A stretch of DNA of 42,413 bases from assembly GCA_024280485.1 (NCBI GenBank), contig JAJRQB010000149.1, positions 1-42,413 on the forward strand, in the 5' to 3' direction. Positions within the stretch are counted from its first letter, which is position 1; each line of letters opens with the position of its first letter. Under the pieces are notes generated by a model. It had not been told where the DNA came from. It saw only the letters and a list, made by a program, of their open reading frames with translations, and made no database searches. Below are positions 1-7,370 of the stretch, in pieces. The stretch is from Deltaproteobacteria bacterium (GTDB lineage Bacteria; Desulfobacterota; Desulfuromonadia; Desulfuromonadales; Geopsychrobacteraceae). Position numbers and translations under genes: made by a program.

Positions 1-36
1 AATACTGCCGGGGACATTAATCTCATAATCGGTCAT
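1..36 (-). CDS. Start of an unidentified minus-strand gene (partial)
   Basis: An ATG on the minus strand at 36-34 is preceded by a purine-rich AAAGGAAAACCACG stretch that can act as a ribosome binding site. It opens a frame reading MTDYEINVPGSI before the window ends. Twelve codons are too few to name a family. A transposase or other accessory gene is possible because the neighbouring plus-strand gene looks truncated next to this point, but that is inference. The call rests only on the start codon and the ribosome binding site. Confidence 0.3.
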   Translation of the reverse strand, partial: MTDYEINVPGSI

Positions 37-108
37 CGTGGTTTTCCTTTTCTCGTTTGGGTTGATGCTTCGCAACACCAATCCTACGAGATGAGGACCA
101 CGATGGCC
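31..108. repeat. Short inverted repeat between divergent start regions
   Basis: GTCATCGTGGT at 32-42 is matched in inverted orientation by ACCACGATGGC at 97-107. Each arm contains an ATG on its own strand. The right arm sits next to the point where the plus-strand frame of the following gene begins, just after an in-frame TGA at 92-94. It could be the end of a mobile element, an operator, or chance. No target-site duplication can be judged because the left side is cut off by the window. Confidence 0.3.
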
Positions 109-211
109 TCATGAATTTACAGCACTATACGGACACAACCCCCTTAGCGAGAAGTATGAGCAAGTAGAGACCGAAAGTGTCCTCGAACTTGCTGAAGATG
201 TCCTTTCTCAT

Positions 212-1330
212 ATGGAAAGAGATAACAAGCGTACCGCGATCAACAGTTTACAAAGAGCGTTGATCAATTGTGCTGCAAATGGAGCAAAAATCAAGGGCCG
301 AGAAGGTATTGAAGAGTTTCTAAAACTATATCGACGATTGCCCGAGGAGCAGACGCGAATGCGTGGAAACATGATACTTCATGTTTCGAAATTGTTGTCC
401 GGGGTCGAAAGCCTAACGTTAGTACTATCCGATTGGTATAGTGCACTTATGGACATGGACACACTGGTCCGCGCCTGCGCTGTGCGAGCATGGGAAGATG
501 TGCCATACGACTTGGTAAAGAATTTTCCTGATTTGTTTTTTGAAGCGTTTTCCGTTTTGTTATCTGATCCATATGTCATGGTTCATCAGGCGGCTGTTCA
601 TTCTCTGAGACGTAGATCTTTTCCTGAAGAGAAACGGAGATTTATTAAACACGGTCTCTGGAATCTGATTGTTTACTATTCTCAAAAAAGCAAGCAAGAG
701 GATTTCGTAGTCGACTGCATTGATACATTTACATCTCTCTGCCTTTCTCCTGAAGATAGACAAGGCCAACTCGGGCAATATCTTTCGAGTGTATTGCTCA
801 GCTTGGAGGGTAGTGCCCTGTATCGTGCCGTTGATCGGTTAGTTTATAGCTTTAAGGACATTCCAGGGTTCGCCAAGGTGGCACTAAAGTCAATACAAGA
901 TGACTATACTCGTTCCATGTCAATCGACGATTGTGTAACCGTGATTTTGCGCGCTCCAGATAGTGAATTACAAGGTTGTGAAGACGACATCAAAAAGGCA
1001 TTCGAAACACTCAGGCCATTCAGGCCAGAAGGCTTTGTTGAGGCACTTCTATATGCTGCGGCTTTGACCAAAGCAGGAAGCTATGCAGCTGCAAGCACTT
1101 GTTTCAGCGAAATGATGGCAAACATCTCAGTAGAAGATCGAAATGAACAGTGGCGACTTGAAGTTGCTTTAGTCGAGGCGGCTTCCGAGATTGAACACGC
1201 AATAGGAGGTGGAGAGGCGTTTTTCGAGTTGAGTAATAAATGGAGCAGCCTTCTGTCTGATTTGGAGAAAAAGAATGAGGAACAAGCCAAACTTCGAGAT
1301 TTTCCACCAAGCCTTTTCTTTGAGGGTTGA
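212..1330 (+). CDS. Helical-repeat (HEAT-like) protein, possibly 5'-truncated
   Basis: This 372-residue protein is not assigned to a named family. Its composition and spacing (LVRACAVRAWEDVP, MVHQAAVHSLRRRSF) resemble HEAT-type helical repeats over residues 60-230, with a more TPR-like helical C-terminus. There is no signal peptide or membrane segment. The only ATG (212) has no evident ribosome binding site. The same frame is open and protein-like back to base 95 (it includes FTALYGHNP and ETESVLELAEDV) but holds no other start codon, so the original N-terminus may have been removed by a rearrangement. It overlaps the next gene by 56 bases, which suggests translational coupling. Base composition is more AT-rich than in the bam genes. 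It may be the adaptor or sensor half of a two-gene accessory, perhaps defence, module; that is inference. Confidence 0.6.
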   Translation: MERDNKRTAINSLQRALINCAANGAKIKGREGIEEFLKLYRRLPEEQTRMRGNMILHVSKLLSGVESLTLVLSDWYSALMDMDTLVRACAVRAWEDVPYDLVKNFPDLFFEAFSVLLSDPYVMVHQAAVHSLRRRSFPEEKRRFIKHGLWNLIVYYSQKSKQEDFVVDCIDTFTSLCLSPEDRQGQLGQYLSSVLLSLEGSALYRAVDRLVYSFKDIPGFAKVALKSIQDDYTRSMSIDDCVTVILRAPDSELQGCEDDIKKAFETLRPFRPEGFVEALLYAAALTKAGSYAAASTCFSEMMANISVEDRNEQWRLEVALVEAASEIEHAIGGGEAFFELSNKWSSLLSDLEKKNEEQAKLRDFPPSLFFEG

Positions 1331-2747
1331 GGTTGCCGCAGGGCTTTCGGGGGCTCTGATACCTGCGCCGAATGACTTTGAACGCCTAAAAGAAGCTAGT
1401 CTTGAGCTTGAAGCAACAATCTCTGAGCTCGGTCAAGGTGATGTCGAGGATCAGTACCGCGCGTATCAATCCGCCATTTCCATTTTTGTGCTCTTGGCTG
1501 AGTGGAAGCATGCCATACGCAATGCTGAATCAGATGCTCAAAGGTTCTTGAATGCGGCGAAGCTTAAAGCGTTAGAAGTTGATAAGTCTTTGAGCTTCGC
1601 TGCTGATGAGCGGCTGAATGCAATACTGGATCAAGTCGAAGCTCTCAAGAGTGTGGACGAATTGATCTCCATACAGGATCAGATGAAGCGATGGTCCTTG
1701 CCACTTCTCTTATTCGCCAATCTTCGGACTCAAGGATTTGGTGGGCTTCACATTCCTGCTTCCAGCGGAACTTCAGATGAGCCTGAGAAGCTCGAAACAA
1801 CCGTAGCGTTCTTGAAGTTTGACATCGACGGAGAGCCTGCAAAACACTTGAACTACCTTAAGCCTGGGACGTCTTACGACCTTACGATAGAAGTAAGAGT
1901 TTCAAATTGGCCCAACGGTGCAAATACTCTCTCGTTGACTCCGGTAACGATCGACATCCGCGAGCGGGACTGGTTGCCTAGTTTCAGGTTCGAGAAACCT
2001 GAGGGGGATGGCCCGTTCATTCTTACTGGCACCCGTCGAGCGGTTCTGGAGGTGGCCCATTCATTTGGCTCAAGGCCATACGAGTTCCTTTACGCGGCTG
2101 AGTTTGACGATACCAGCAATTGCCGGGATGTTGCAATTGTAGGGCATCGTCGTTTGCTCATAGAGGGAACTGATGTTGCTTCACATCCTTTGACTGGTTT
2201 TTCAAATGTCGATCGGCATCTCCTCAGTGTTCGTGACAAGCTGAGAGCTTATCCTGGTTTGCATTCAGATGATATTACCAACACAATGATAGTACTTTGT
2301 GGGTTGGGCAACATCGCTGCACAAGCTCTGAAAGGTGGCCTGTTCGAGGCTGGTACATCGGAGCAGCAATTCCAAAACAAAGCCACTGAGATGCTTCGAA
2401 ACCGGAGTGATATTGGCGAGCACTTGCAAGGTCACACCGAAGCAGCAGGTGGGATCACTGATCTTACATTCCGAGACATCCCAATCGAATTGAAAGTCGA
2501 GAACAGCAAAGTTCTGTTCCCAAAGGATTTCTCTAAATTCTTCGATCAGACGACTGCTTATGCAATCGGGCTGGGGCAGCGGATTGGTGTGTTGTCCGTA
2601 CTTGAAGCCTCACCGAAATCTGCACCCGTCGGCGTCGTAGAAGATGATATTGAGGTTTTTGTTCATCAGACCGGCCAGTCCTCAATTGTAATTGTTGTGG
2701 TGGTTGTCCGGGGCGGCTTTCCTAAACCAAGTTCTTACTCCAGGTAA
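1275..2747 (+). CDS. Putative PD-(D/E)XK nuclease-like protein
   Basis: The protein has 490 residues and no confident family. Residues 1-150 are helical. Residues 175-300 look beta-rich and Ig-like (KPGTSYDLTIEVRVSNW). Residues 385-410 carry the layout of a PD-(D/E)XK nuclease core: E389, then D396 in GGITDLTF, then E405-L406-K407 in IPIELKVEN. A hydrophobic beta strand (IVIVVVVV, about 471-478) lies near the C-terminus. The ATG at 1275 lies inside the upstream gene and has a good ribosome binding site (TTTGGAGA, 6 bases upstream). The nuclease assignment comes from motif pattern only. The pairing with a helical-repeat protein is typical of accessory restriction or defence modules, but no matching named system is recognised. 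Confidence 0.6.
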   Translation: MRNKPNFEIFHQAFSLRVEVAAGLSGALIPAPNDFERLKEASLELEATISELGQGDVEDQYRAYQSAISIFVLLAEWKHAIRNAESDAQRFLNAAKLKALEVDKSLSFAADERLNAILDQVEALKSVDELISIQDQMKRWSLPLLLFANLRTQGFGGLHIPASSGTSDEPEKLETTVAFLKFDIDGEPAKHLNYLKPGTSYDLTIEVRVSNWPNGANTLSLTPVTIDIRERDWLPSFRFEKPEGDGPFILTGTRRAVLEVAHSFGSRPYEFLYAAEFDDTSNCRDVAIVGHRRLLIEGTDVASHPLTGFSNVDRHLLSVRDKLRAYPGLHSDDITNTMIVLCGLGNIAAQALKGGLFEAGTSEQQFQNKATEMLRNRSDIGEHLQGHTEAAGGITDLTFRDIPIELKVENSKVLFPKDFSKFFDQTTAYAIGLGQRIGVLSVLEASPKSAPVGVVEDDIEVFVHQTGQSSIVIVVVVVRGGFPKPSSYSR

Positions 2748-3075
2748 AACAGTTATTCGGGTGCCATGTAATACTTGCTCGGGAGCTACAGAGAAGTCGG
2801 GAGACAACCCAGAATCGCACTGACATTAACCCTTCTTAGGGAAAATAGGGTCTGCATCAGTTTGGCAATGTCGTACAATCTCGCGGGTGGAAATCCCGCC
2901 CGGAAAATTTAAAGGTACCGGAGGCACCATTTTGATGGCTCCGTTCAATAGACTTTTTCCGGTCTCAAAATTGGTAAGTTTTGAAAACCGGAAAACGTCT
3001 TGGATATTGTCTTCTATTGTTTTCGATGAAAAAATCTGAGCAAATGCAAAGTTACTGAATATCCTGATAAATCAG
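2748..3075. other. Intergenic region with unassigned hairpins
   Basis: No convincing gene is seen. There are two local structures. GCGGG-TGGAAAT-CCCGC at 2883-2899 is a 5-bp stem with a T-arm-like look, but no tRNA cloverleaf can be built around it. A bulged hairpin at about 2918-2943 contains CCAT-TTTG-ATGG closed by CGGAG and CTCCG. Together with the strong hairpin at 3076-3107 this could be an unrecognised structured RNA or the remnant of a mobile element. Nothing proves transcription. Confidence 0.3.
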
Positions 3076-3107
3076 AATGGCCGACCCTGCTTTCAAGGTC
3101 GGCCATT
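3076..3107. terminator. Strong hairpin between the nuclease-like gene and the end of the bam operon
   Basis: A perfect 11-bp stem pairs AATGGCCGACC (3076-3086) with GGTCGGCCATT (3097-3107) around a 10-base loop. The tail is only moderately T-rich on either strand. It lies 217 bases beyond the bamI stop and 328 bases beyond the nuclease-like gene, so it may act as a bidirectional terminator between convergent units. Confidence 0.5.
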
Positions 3108-3237
3108 TATGTCTGTATGGTTTTTCAAAAGCTCTGCGATTGACGCATTTTTATGTGGGCCAGTCAACCTGACCGCTCACTAGCTTTCCCCACTTTTGGT
3201 GAACGGCTTGCTTTGAGGTTTGGGGCTTTTTTATAAG

Positions 3238-3252
3238 TTGTCTCAGAGACAA
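3238..3252. repeat. Perfect 15-bp palindrome
   Basis: TTGTCTC-A-GAGACAA is symmetric around base 3245. It lies 70 bases beyond the bamI stop, just after a run of six T on the plus strand. It could be a weak terminator or a protein site. No function is assigned. Confidence 0.3.
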
Positions 3253-3323
3253 TCCAGCTTTGCTCCGGGTCAAATACCATCTACCTACAGAGGGGAAAGC
3301 GGCTCAAACATCAAGAGTCTCTG

Positions 3324-3965
3324 CTAACCACAACCTTCACGACTCGAGCAACCTCCTCCACACGACGGAGCGTCTGCCTCTGCGGGCGTCATCAGCGCCT
3401 CGGTTAGTACGTAGGCGGCCTGCAATGCTGAGGTTGGACAGAGCGGAAAACATTCTTTGCAGTCCCAGCATTCCCGCATGGCAATCTCGGGCAAAAAAGC
3501 GATTTCACGTTTTGCGCCCCGGTCGAAAAAGCTGATCGCATCCTTCTTTTTGACCTCGGCGCAGTATCTTACACAGAGACCACAGAGGATACAGAAGGAA
3601 GCCTCTTTTTCAAAACGATCCCGGTCCGCGCCATAGATCTGGCCCAATGCCACAAGTTGTTCTGAATCGGGCGCGTGAGAGAGCATCTGCTCTAACAGCA
3701 CCTTGCGGATTTTGTCGATCTGCTCAGTTTTTGTCCTGACCACCATGTCCTTTTCGACCGGATATTGACAGGAAGCAACGAGATTGGTTCGGCCGTTAGA
3801 AACCGCCTCAACCGTGCAGATCCGGCAAGCTCCGTAGGGAGACAATTGCGCATGATCACAAACGGTGGGAATCTCAATGCCAAGGCTGCGAGCAGCTTCG
3901 AGAATGGTCGTTCCCTCTGATGCCACAACTTCTTTTCCATCAATCTGCAAGCTAATTTCGCTCAT
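3324..3965 (-). CDS. bamI: BamI: NuoG-like iron-sulfur subunit of class II benzoyl-CoA reductase
   Basis: Electron-transfer subunit of the BamBCDEFGHI complex, 213 residues. Residues 1-75 form a plant-type [2Fe-2S] domain with ligands C36, C47, C50 and C66, like the N-terminus of NuoG or of the hydrogenase NADH module. Two [4Fe-4S] motifs follow: CILCGLCVRYC and CWDCKECFPLCP. The protein ends in an unusual Cys/Gly-rich tail (CGGGCSSREGCG). The large molybdopterin part of NuoG is absent, as expected for BamI. It starts 5 bases after the bamH stop and is the last gene of the operon. Its stop is TAG, so no selenocysteine extension is implied. The family identity is firm because all eight bam genes occur in the canonical order. 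Confidence 0.9.
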   Translation of the reverse strand: MSEISLQIDGKEVVASEGTTILEAARSLGIEIPTVCDHAQLSPYGACRICTVEAVSNGRTNLVASCQYPVEKDMVVRTKTEQIDKIRKVLLEQMLSHAPDSEQLVALGQIYGADRDRFEKEASFCILCGLCVRYCAEVKKKDAISFFDRGAKREIAFLPEIAMRECWDCKECFPLCPTSALQAAYVLTEALMTPAEADAPSCGGGCSSREGCG

Positions 3966-3970
3966 GTTTT

Positions 3971-5881
3971 TTATCCTATGGCTCTTGCTTCTTCAGGAGT
4001 CGCTTCAGGAACAGGTACGCCAGAAAGTATGTTCACGGCGTCAAAGGCGGCAGGGCAAGCCTCATGACAACCACCGCACTTGGTGCACTTCTCCTGCACG
4101 ACAACGTGAATCCGTTTTTTACCACCCTCGATCGCTTCGGCCGGACATTTGCGGAAACAAGCCCCGCAGCCCTTACACTTCTCCGGTTCAATATGAAAAG
4201 CGATCAACTCCTTGCAAGAGAGCGACGGACATCTCTTCTCATTGATGTGCGCCTCATACTCTTCCCGGAAATGTTTCAGGGTACTTAAAACCGGGTTGGG
4301 AGCGGTTTTGCCCAGCGCACACATCGAAGAACCCTTAGTCGCCTCGGCCAGCTCAAATAGAAGGTCGATATCCCCCTCTTTCGCCAGGCCCTTGGTCATA
4401 TTGGTCAGGATCTTCAGCATCTGCCTGATCCCTTCGCGACAGGGAGTGCATTTACCACAGGACTCATCACTCAAAAATGCGAGGAAATATCTGGCGATGT
4501 CGACCAGACAGGTATCCTCATCCATGACGATCATCCCGCCGGAGCCCATCATGGCACCTGCCTGACTCAACTCGTCGAAGTCGACCTTGGTATCGAGCAG
4601 ATTGTCCGGCAAGCAGCCGCCTGAAGGGCCACCGGTCTGGACCGCCTTGAACTTTTTGTCGCCGGGAACTCCACCACCGATCTTAAAAATAATATCCCGC
4701 AGGCTTGCGCCCATCGGCACTTCGACCAGTCCGGTATTGTTGACCTTGCCGACCAGCGAAAAGATCTTGGTCCCCTTGCTGCTTTCGGTTCCGATCGCGC
4801 TGAAGAAAGCGGCGCCCTTATTGATAATCATCGGGATGTTGGCCCAGGTCTCGACGTTATTGATATTGGTCGGTTTACTCCAAAGGCCTCTTATTGCGGG
4901 AAATGGCGGTCTTGCATTCGGTTCGCCTGCCTTCCCTTCTAGAGAGTTAAGCAGCGAGGTCTCTTCACCACAAATAAATGCGCCTGCTCCACGATGAACC
5001 TTGATCGTAAAATCAAACCCGGAACCAAGGATATTCTTACCGAGCAGACCATATTCCTCGGCTTTTTCAATCGCAACCGTCAGGTTGGCGACCGCCAGCG
5101 GATACTCTTGACGAACATAAATATAGCCTTCATTCGCTCCAATCGCATAGGCGCCGATCATCAACCCTTCAAGCACTGCAAAAGGGTTACCTTCCATGAC
5201 TGAGCGATCCATATAGGCGCCCGGATCACCCTCATCACAATTGACGACGACATACTTCTGATCACCTGGGGCCTTGCGCGCAAAATCCCATTTCAATCCA
5301 GATGGAAAACCTGCACCACCGCGGCCGCGCAGCTTTGAGTCCTTCACTTCGCCGACAACCTGTTCCGGCGTCATCTCAAACAGGACCTTGGCTATAGCCT
5401 GATAACCTTCAACCGCGAGGTAATCTTCCAGACTTTTAGGGTCTATCTTGCGATTTGAGCCAAGCACCAGACGTTTCTGATACTTATAGAAAGGAATATC
5501 CTCTTCAAGGGTCGCTGTTTCACCCGTATTCGGATCGACATAAAGTAAGCGTTCAACGATCTTCTTCTTTTTTATCGTCTCGGAAATGATCTCCGCAATA
5601 TCTTCTGGTTGTACCTTGAGGTAACAGATCCCCTGTGGGTAGATGACCACAATCGGACCTTGCTCACAAAAGCCGTGACAACCGGTCCGCCTGGAGACAA
5701 CTTCAGTTGTAACCCCCTGCTTTTCGATCTCAAGCTCTAGGGCAGCGGCAACTTTACCGCTACCGGTGGCATTGCAGGCACTCCCGGAACAGAGCGTAAT
5801 ACAGGGTTTATCCGGATCTCTCTGAGCGAGGATCTCCTTGCGCAAAGCTTCCAGTTCGGCGGTTGATTTTATCCTAGACAT
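3971..5881 (-). CDS. bamH: BamH: NuoF-like FMN/iron-sulfur subunit of class II benzoyl-CoA reductase
   Basis: Diaphorase-like subunit (636 residues), thought to link a pyridine nucleotide or other carrier to the complex. The N-terminus is a thioredoxin-like [2Fe-2S] domain (CSGSACNATGSG and TGCHGFCEQGP). The NuoF core follows with the flavin loop GRGGAGFPSGLKW, the nucleotide motif GAGAFICGEETSLLNSLEG and the N3-type [4Fe-4S] site ESCGKCTPCREG. The C-terminus adds two ferredoxin clusters (CKGCGACFRKCP and CTKCGGCHEACP). This trifunctional layout is also found in bifurcating hydrogenase HydB and in BamH. It starts 9 bases after bamG. Whether the complex confurcates or bifurcates electrons cannot be read from sequence. 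Confidence 0.92.
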   Translation of the reverse strand: MSRIKSTAELEALRKEILAQRDPDKPCITLCSGSACNATGSGKVAAALELEIEKQGVTTEVVSRRTGCHGFCEQGPIVVIYPQGICYLKVQPEDIAEIISETIKKKKIVERLLYVDPNTGETATLEEDIPFYKYQKRLVLGSNRKIDPKSLEDYLAVEGYQAIAKVLFEMTPEQVVGEVKDSKLRGRGGAGFPSGLKWDFARKAPGDQKYVVVNCDEGDPGAYMDRSVMEGNPFAVLEGLMIGAYAIGANEGYIYVRQEYPLAVANLTVAIEKAEEYGLLGKNILGSGFDFTIKVHRGAGAFICGEETSLLNSLEGKAGEPNARPPFPAIRGLWSKPTNINNVETWANIPMIINKGAAFFSAIGTESSKGTKIFSLVGKVNNTGLVEVPMGASLRDIIFKIGGGVPGDKKFKAVQTGGPSGGCLPDNLLDTKVDFDELSQAGAMMGSGGMIVMDEDTCLVDIARYFLAFLSDESCGKCTPCREGIRQMLKILTNMTKGLAKEGDIDLLFELAEATKGSSMCALGKTAPNPVLSTLKHFREEYEAHINEKRCPSLSCKELIAFHIEPEKCKGCGACFRKCPAEAIEGGKKRIHVVVQEKCTKCGGCHEACPAAFDAVNILSGVPVPEATPEEARAIG

Positions 5882-5890
5882 AGTCTTTCC

Positions 5891-6421
5891 TCACTGACAG
5901 GCACATAGTTTCAAAACCTCAGATTTCTCCGCCTGCTTCAGGTCTTTTAAGGCTGCTTTCATCTCCGCCTGCTTTATTTCTTGTAAAACTTCAGCTGTTT
6001 CAGCCTGTTCCACGTTACCATGAAGTTCACCATCAACGACTATTACAGGTCCCATAGCACAGCACCCAAGGCAACTGACGGTCTCGACACTGAAGTTCAA
6101 GTCAGGATCGGTTTCGCCGGGCCCCACCCCCGTCACCTCATGAACGGTGTCGAGGATACGCTCCGCACCACGCACATGACAGGCAGTCCCGACACAGACC
6201 TGAATCTCATGTTTCCCCTTTGGACTCAGGCTGAAGTGCTTGTAAAACGTGGTGATATGCTGGATGCGACTCATGGGAACATCCAATTTCTCGCCGACTC
6301 TGATCAACGCCTCCTTGGGCAGCCAATTGTTGTCGTGCTGGATGTCCAGCAATATCTGGATCAACAAACTGGCTTCACTCTGATGCTTATCAATAATCTG
6401 ATCGATTTTGCCGATATCCAT
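5891..6421 (-). CDS. bamG: BamG: NuoE-like [2Fe-2S] subunit of class II benzoyl-CoA reductase
   Basis: This 176-residue thioredoxin-fold ferredoxin has the NuoE ligand pattern CVGTAC...CLGCC and an N-terminal helical domain (IDKHQSEASLLIQILLDIQ). It pairs with BamH to form a NuoEF-like module. A charged C-terminal tail of about 30 residues (EIKQAEMKAALKDLKQAEKSEVLKLCACQ) contains near-repeats of KQAE and two terminal cysteines, which is longer than usual for NuoE. bamF lies upstream with a 76-base gap that contains a REP-like palindrome. Confidence 0.9.
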   Translation of the reverse strand: MDIGKIDQIIDKHQSEASLLIQILLDIQHDNNWLPKEALIRVGEKLDVPMSRIQHITTFYKHFSLSPKGKHEIQVCVGTACHVRGAERILDTVHEVTGVGPGETDPDLNFSVETVSCLGCCAMGPVIVVDGELHGNVEQAETAEVLQEIKQAEMKAALKDLKQAEKSEVLKLCACQ

Positions 6422-6467
6422 GTCGTCGTCCTTTATTCAATCTTATCGGTTTCATCCCAAGAATCTT

Positions 6468-6492
6468 CCCCTCCCCCTCCAGGGAGAGAGGT
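6468..6492. repeat. Partial REP-like palindrome between bamF and bamG
   Basis: CCCCTCC followed by CTCCAGGGAGAGAGG is a degenerate, single-arm copy of the C/T-rich palindrome seen in full form at 11668, 29951, 31292 and 34139. It lies between bamF and bamG. Confidence 0.45.
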
Positions 6493-6497
6493 TGAAC

Positions 6498-7268
6498 TCA
6501 AGAAGCAGCCAGAGCGTAGAGTTTCAAATCTTCATCGAAACGCACCAGGCCAAGTCGCGAAGACATGTTCAGGTGCCGCGAAACTTCAGAGGCTGCCAAG
6601 CCGAGACTTTCGGCAATACTCCGAGCGGAAGAGGCCCCCTCACCCAGCAGCAGCATAATCTGGCTGATGGCCAGCTTATCGACCAGCAGCTCCTTGAACA
6701 GCCGGTTGAAATCGTCACTGGCGAAATAGTCGAGATACTCCTGCTCGGTCTTGAAACGGACCCGCAGCCGCTCCCGTTCCACCAGCTTGGCGTAAGGGAC
6801 CAATTTCGTGACGGCTTCGAGCTTAAGCTTCATGGTCCGCTTATCCAACCCTTCCCCCTTGCCCAGAGGTCCGAAACCCTTGAGCTGCTTACCGAAGTCG
6901 TTCATCACTTCGGCATAGCGATTGCCCTCAGAGGCGGCGATCCATTCCAGCCTGAGACGATCGGGATTGATTCCGACCTGCTCAAGGAGTTTTTTGGTGA
7001 AGAGCATATTGAACAAGGTATCGTAGTTACCTTGGGTCACATAGTGGCACTCACCCGGCCAGCAACCGCCGACGAACACGCCGTCCGCCCCATTGGTGAA
7101 GGCTCGCAGGACAAACGCGATATCAACCCTGCCGGTACACATAACCCGAATAATCTTTGTTTCTGTACTATATTGTTGCCTGGAAACTCCAGACAGGTCA
7201 GCAGCCCCGTATGCTCACCAAGTGCACAAGAAACCGATGACGTTGGGCTTAAATTCAAATCCAGACAT
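6498..7268 (-). CDS. bamF: BamF: selenocysteine-containing MvhD-like subunit, read through UGA
   Basis: The gene starts at the ATG at 7268-7266, which has a strong AGGAGAG ribosome binding site, and reads through an in-frame TGA at 7217-7215, giving 256 residues. The N-terminus is MSGFEFKPNVIGFLCTWU with U at position 18, followed by AYGAADLSGVSR. This is the classic MvhD/FrhD signature in which Cys or Sec follows LCxW. Further ligands for the [2Fe-2S] cluster are C44 in MCTGRVD and C69 and C74 in GGCWPGEC. MvhD proteins pass electrons to HdrA, here BamE. The C-terminal 55 residues (GASSARSIAESLGLAASEV) resemble a winged-helix domain that is not part of minimal MvhD. Taking the internal ATG at 7142 as the start would remove the selenocysteine. 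Sec in BamF of Geobacter is established; here it is inferred from the reading frame and the hairpin. Confidence 0.92.
7180..7192 (-). promoter_or_regulatory. SECIS-like hairpin of bamF
   Basis: On the bamF strand, CTGGA-GTT-TCCAG forms a 5-bp stem with a G-U-containing apical loop, starting 22 bases after the UGA. This matches the bacterial SECIS arrangement: a small hairpin within about 40 bases downstream of UGA, with G/U in the loop, bound by SelB. An alternative pairing, CCTG with CAGG, encloses the same loop. Confidence 0.7.
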
Positions 7269-7333
7269 CTCTCTCTCCTTTCATAATTCAAATGTTGCGA
7301 ATAGCGGCAACATAATTATTTATAGACTTTCCC

Positions 7334-7354
7334 CCCTCTCCCTGAGGGAGAGGG
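7334..7354. repeat. Single-arm REP-like palindrome between bamE and bamF
   Basis: CCCTCTCCCT at 7334-7343 and AGGGAGAGGG at 7345-7354 are perfect 10-base arms around one G. It is the left half of the two-arm element found elsewhere in the window and lies in the 102-base gap between bamE and bamF. Confidence 0.7.
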
Positions 7355-7370
7355 ATTGAGCAGAAACTAT

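Noticed and set aside
2865-2910. Possible tRNA T-arm or att site (GCGGG-TGGAAAT-CCCGC)
   Set aside because: The loop lacks the TTCRA pattern, and no D-arm, anticodon arm or acceptor stem can be paired around it.
6498-7142. BamF starting at the internal ATG at 7142
   Set aside because: It would lack the conserved LCTWU cluster-binding segment and has no ribosome binding site comparable to the one before 7268.
7037-7291. An 84-codon minus-strand ORF overlapping the N-terminus of bamF
   Set aside because: It is in another frame. The bamF frame, read through the UGA at 7217-7215, gives the MvhD motif, so this ORF is a shadow.
6020-7359. Plus-strand ORFs of 200-290 codons opposite bamF and bamG
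   Set aside because: They are antisense to clearly conserved genes and have no recognisable protein features.
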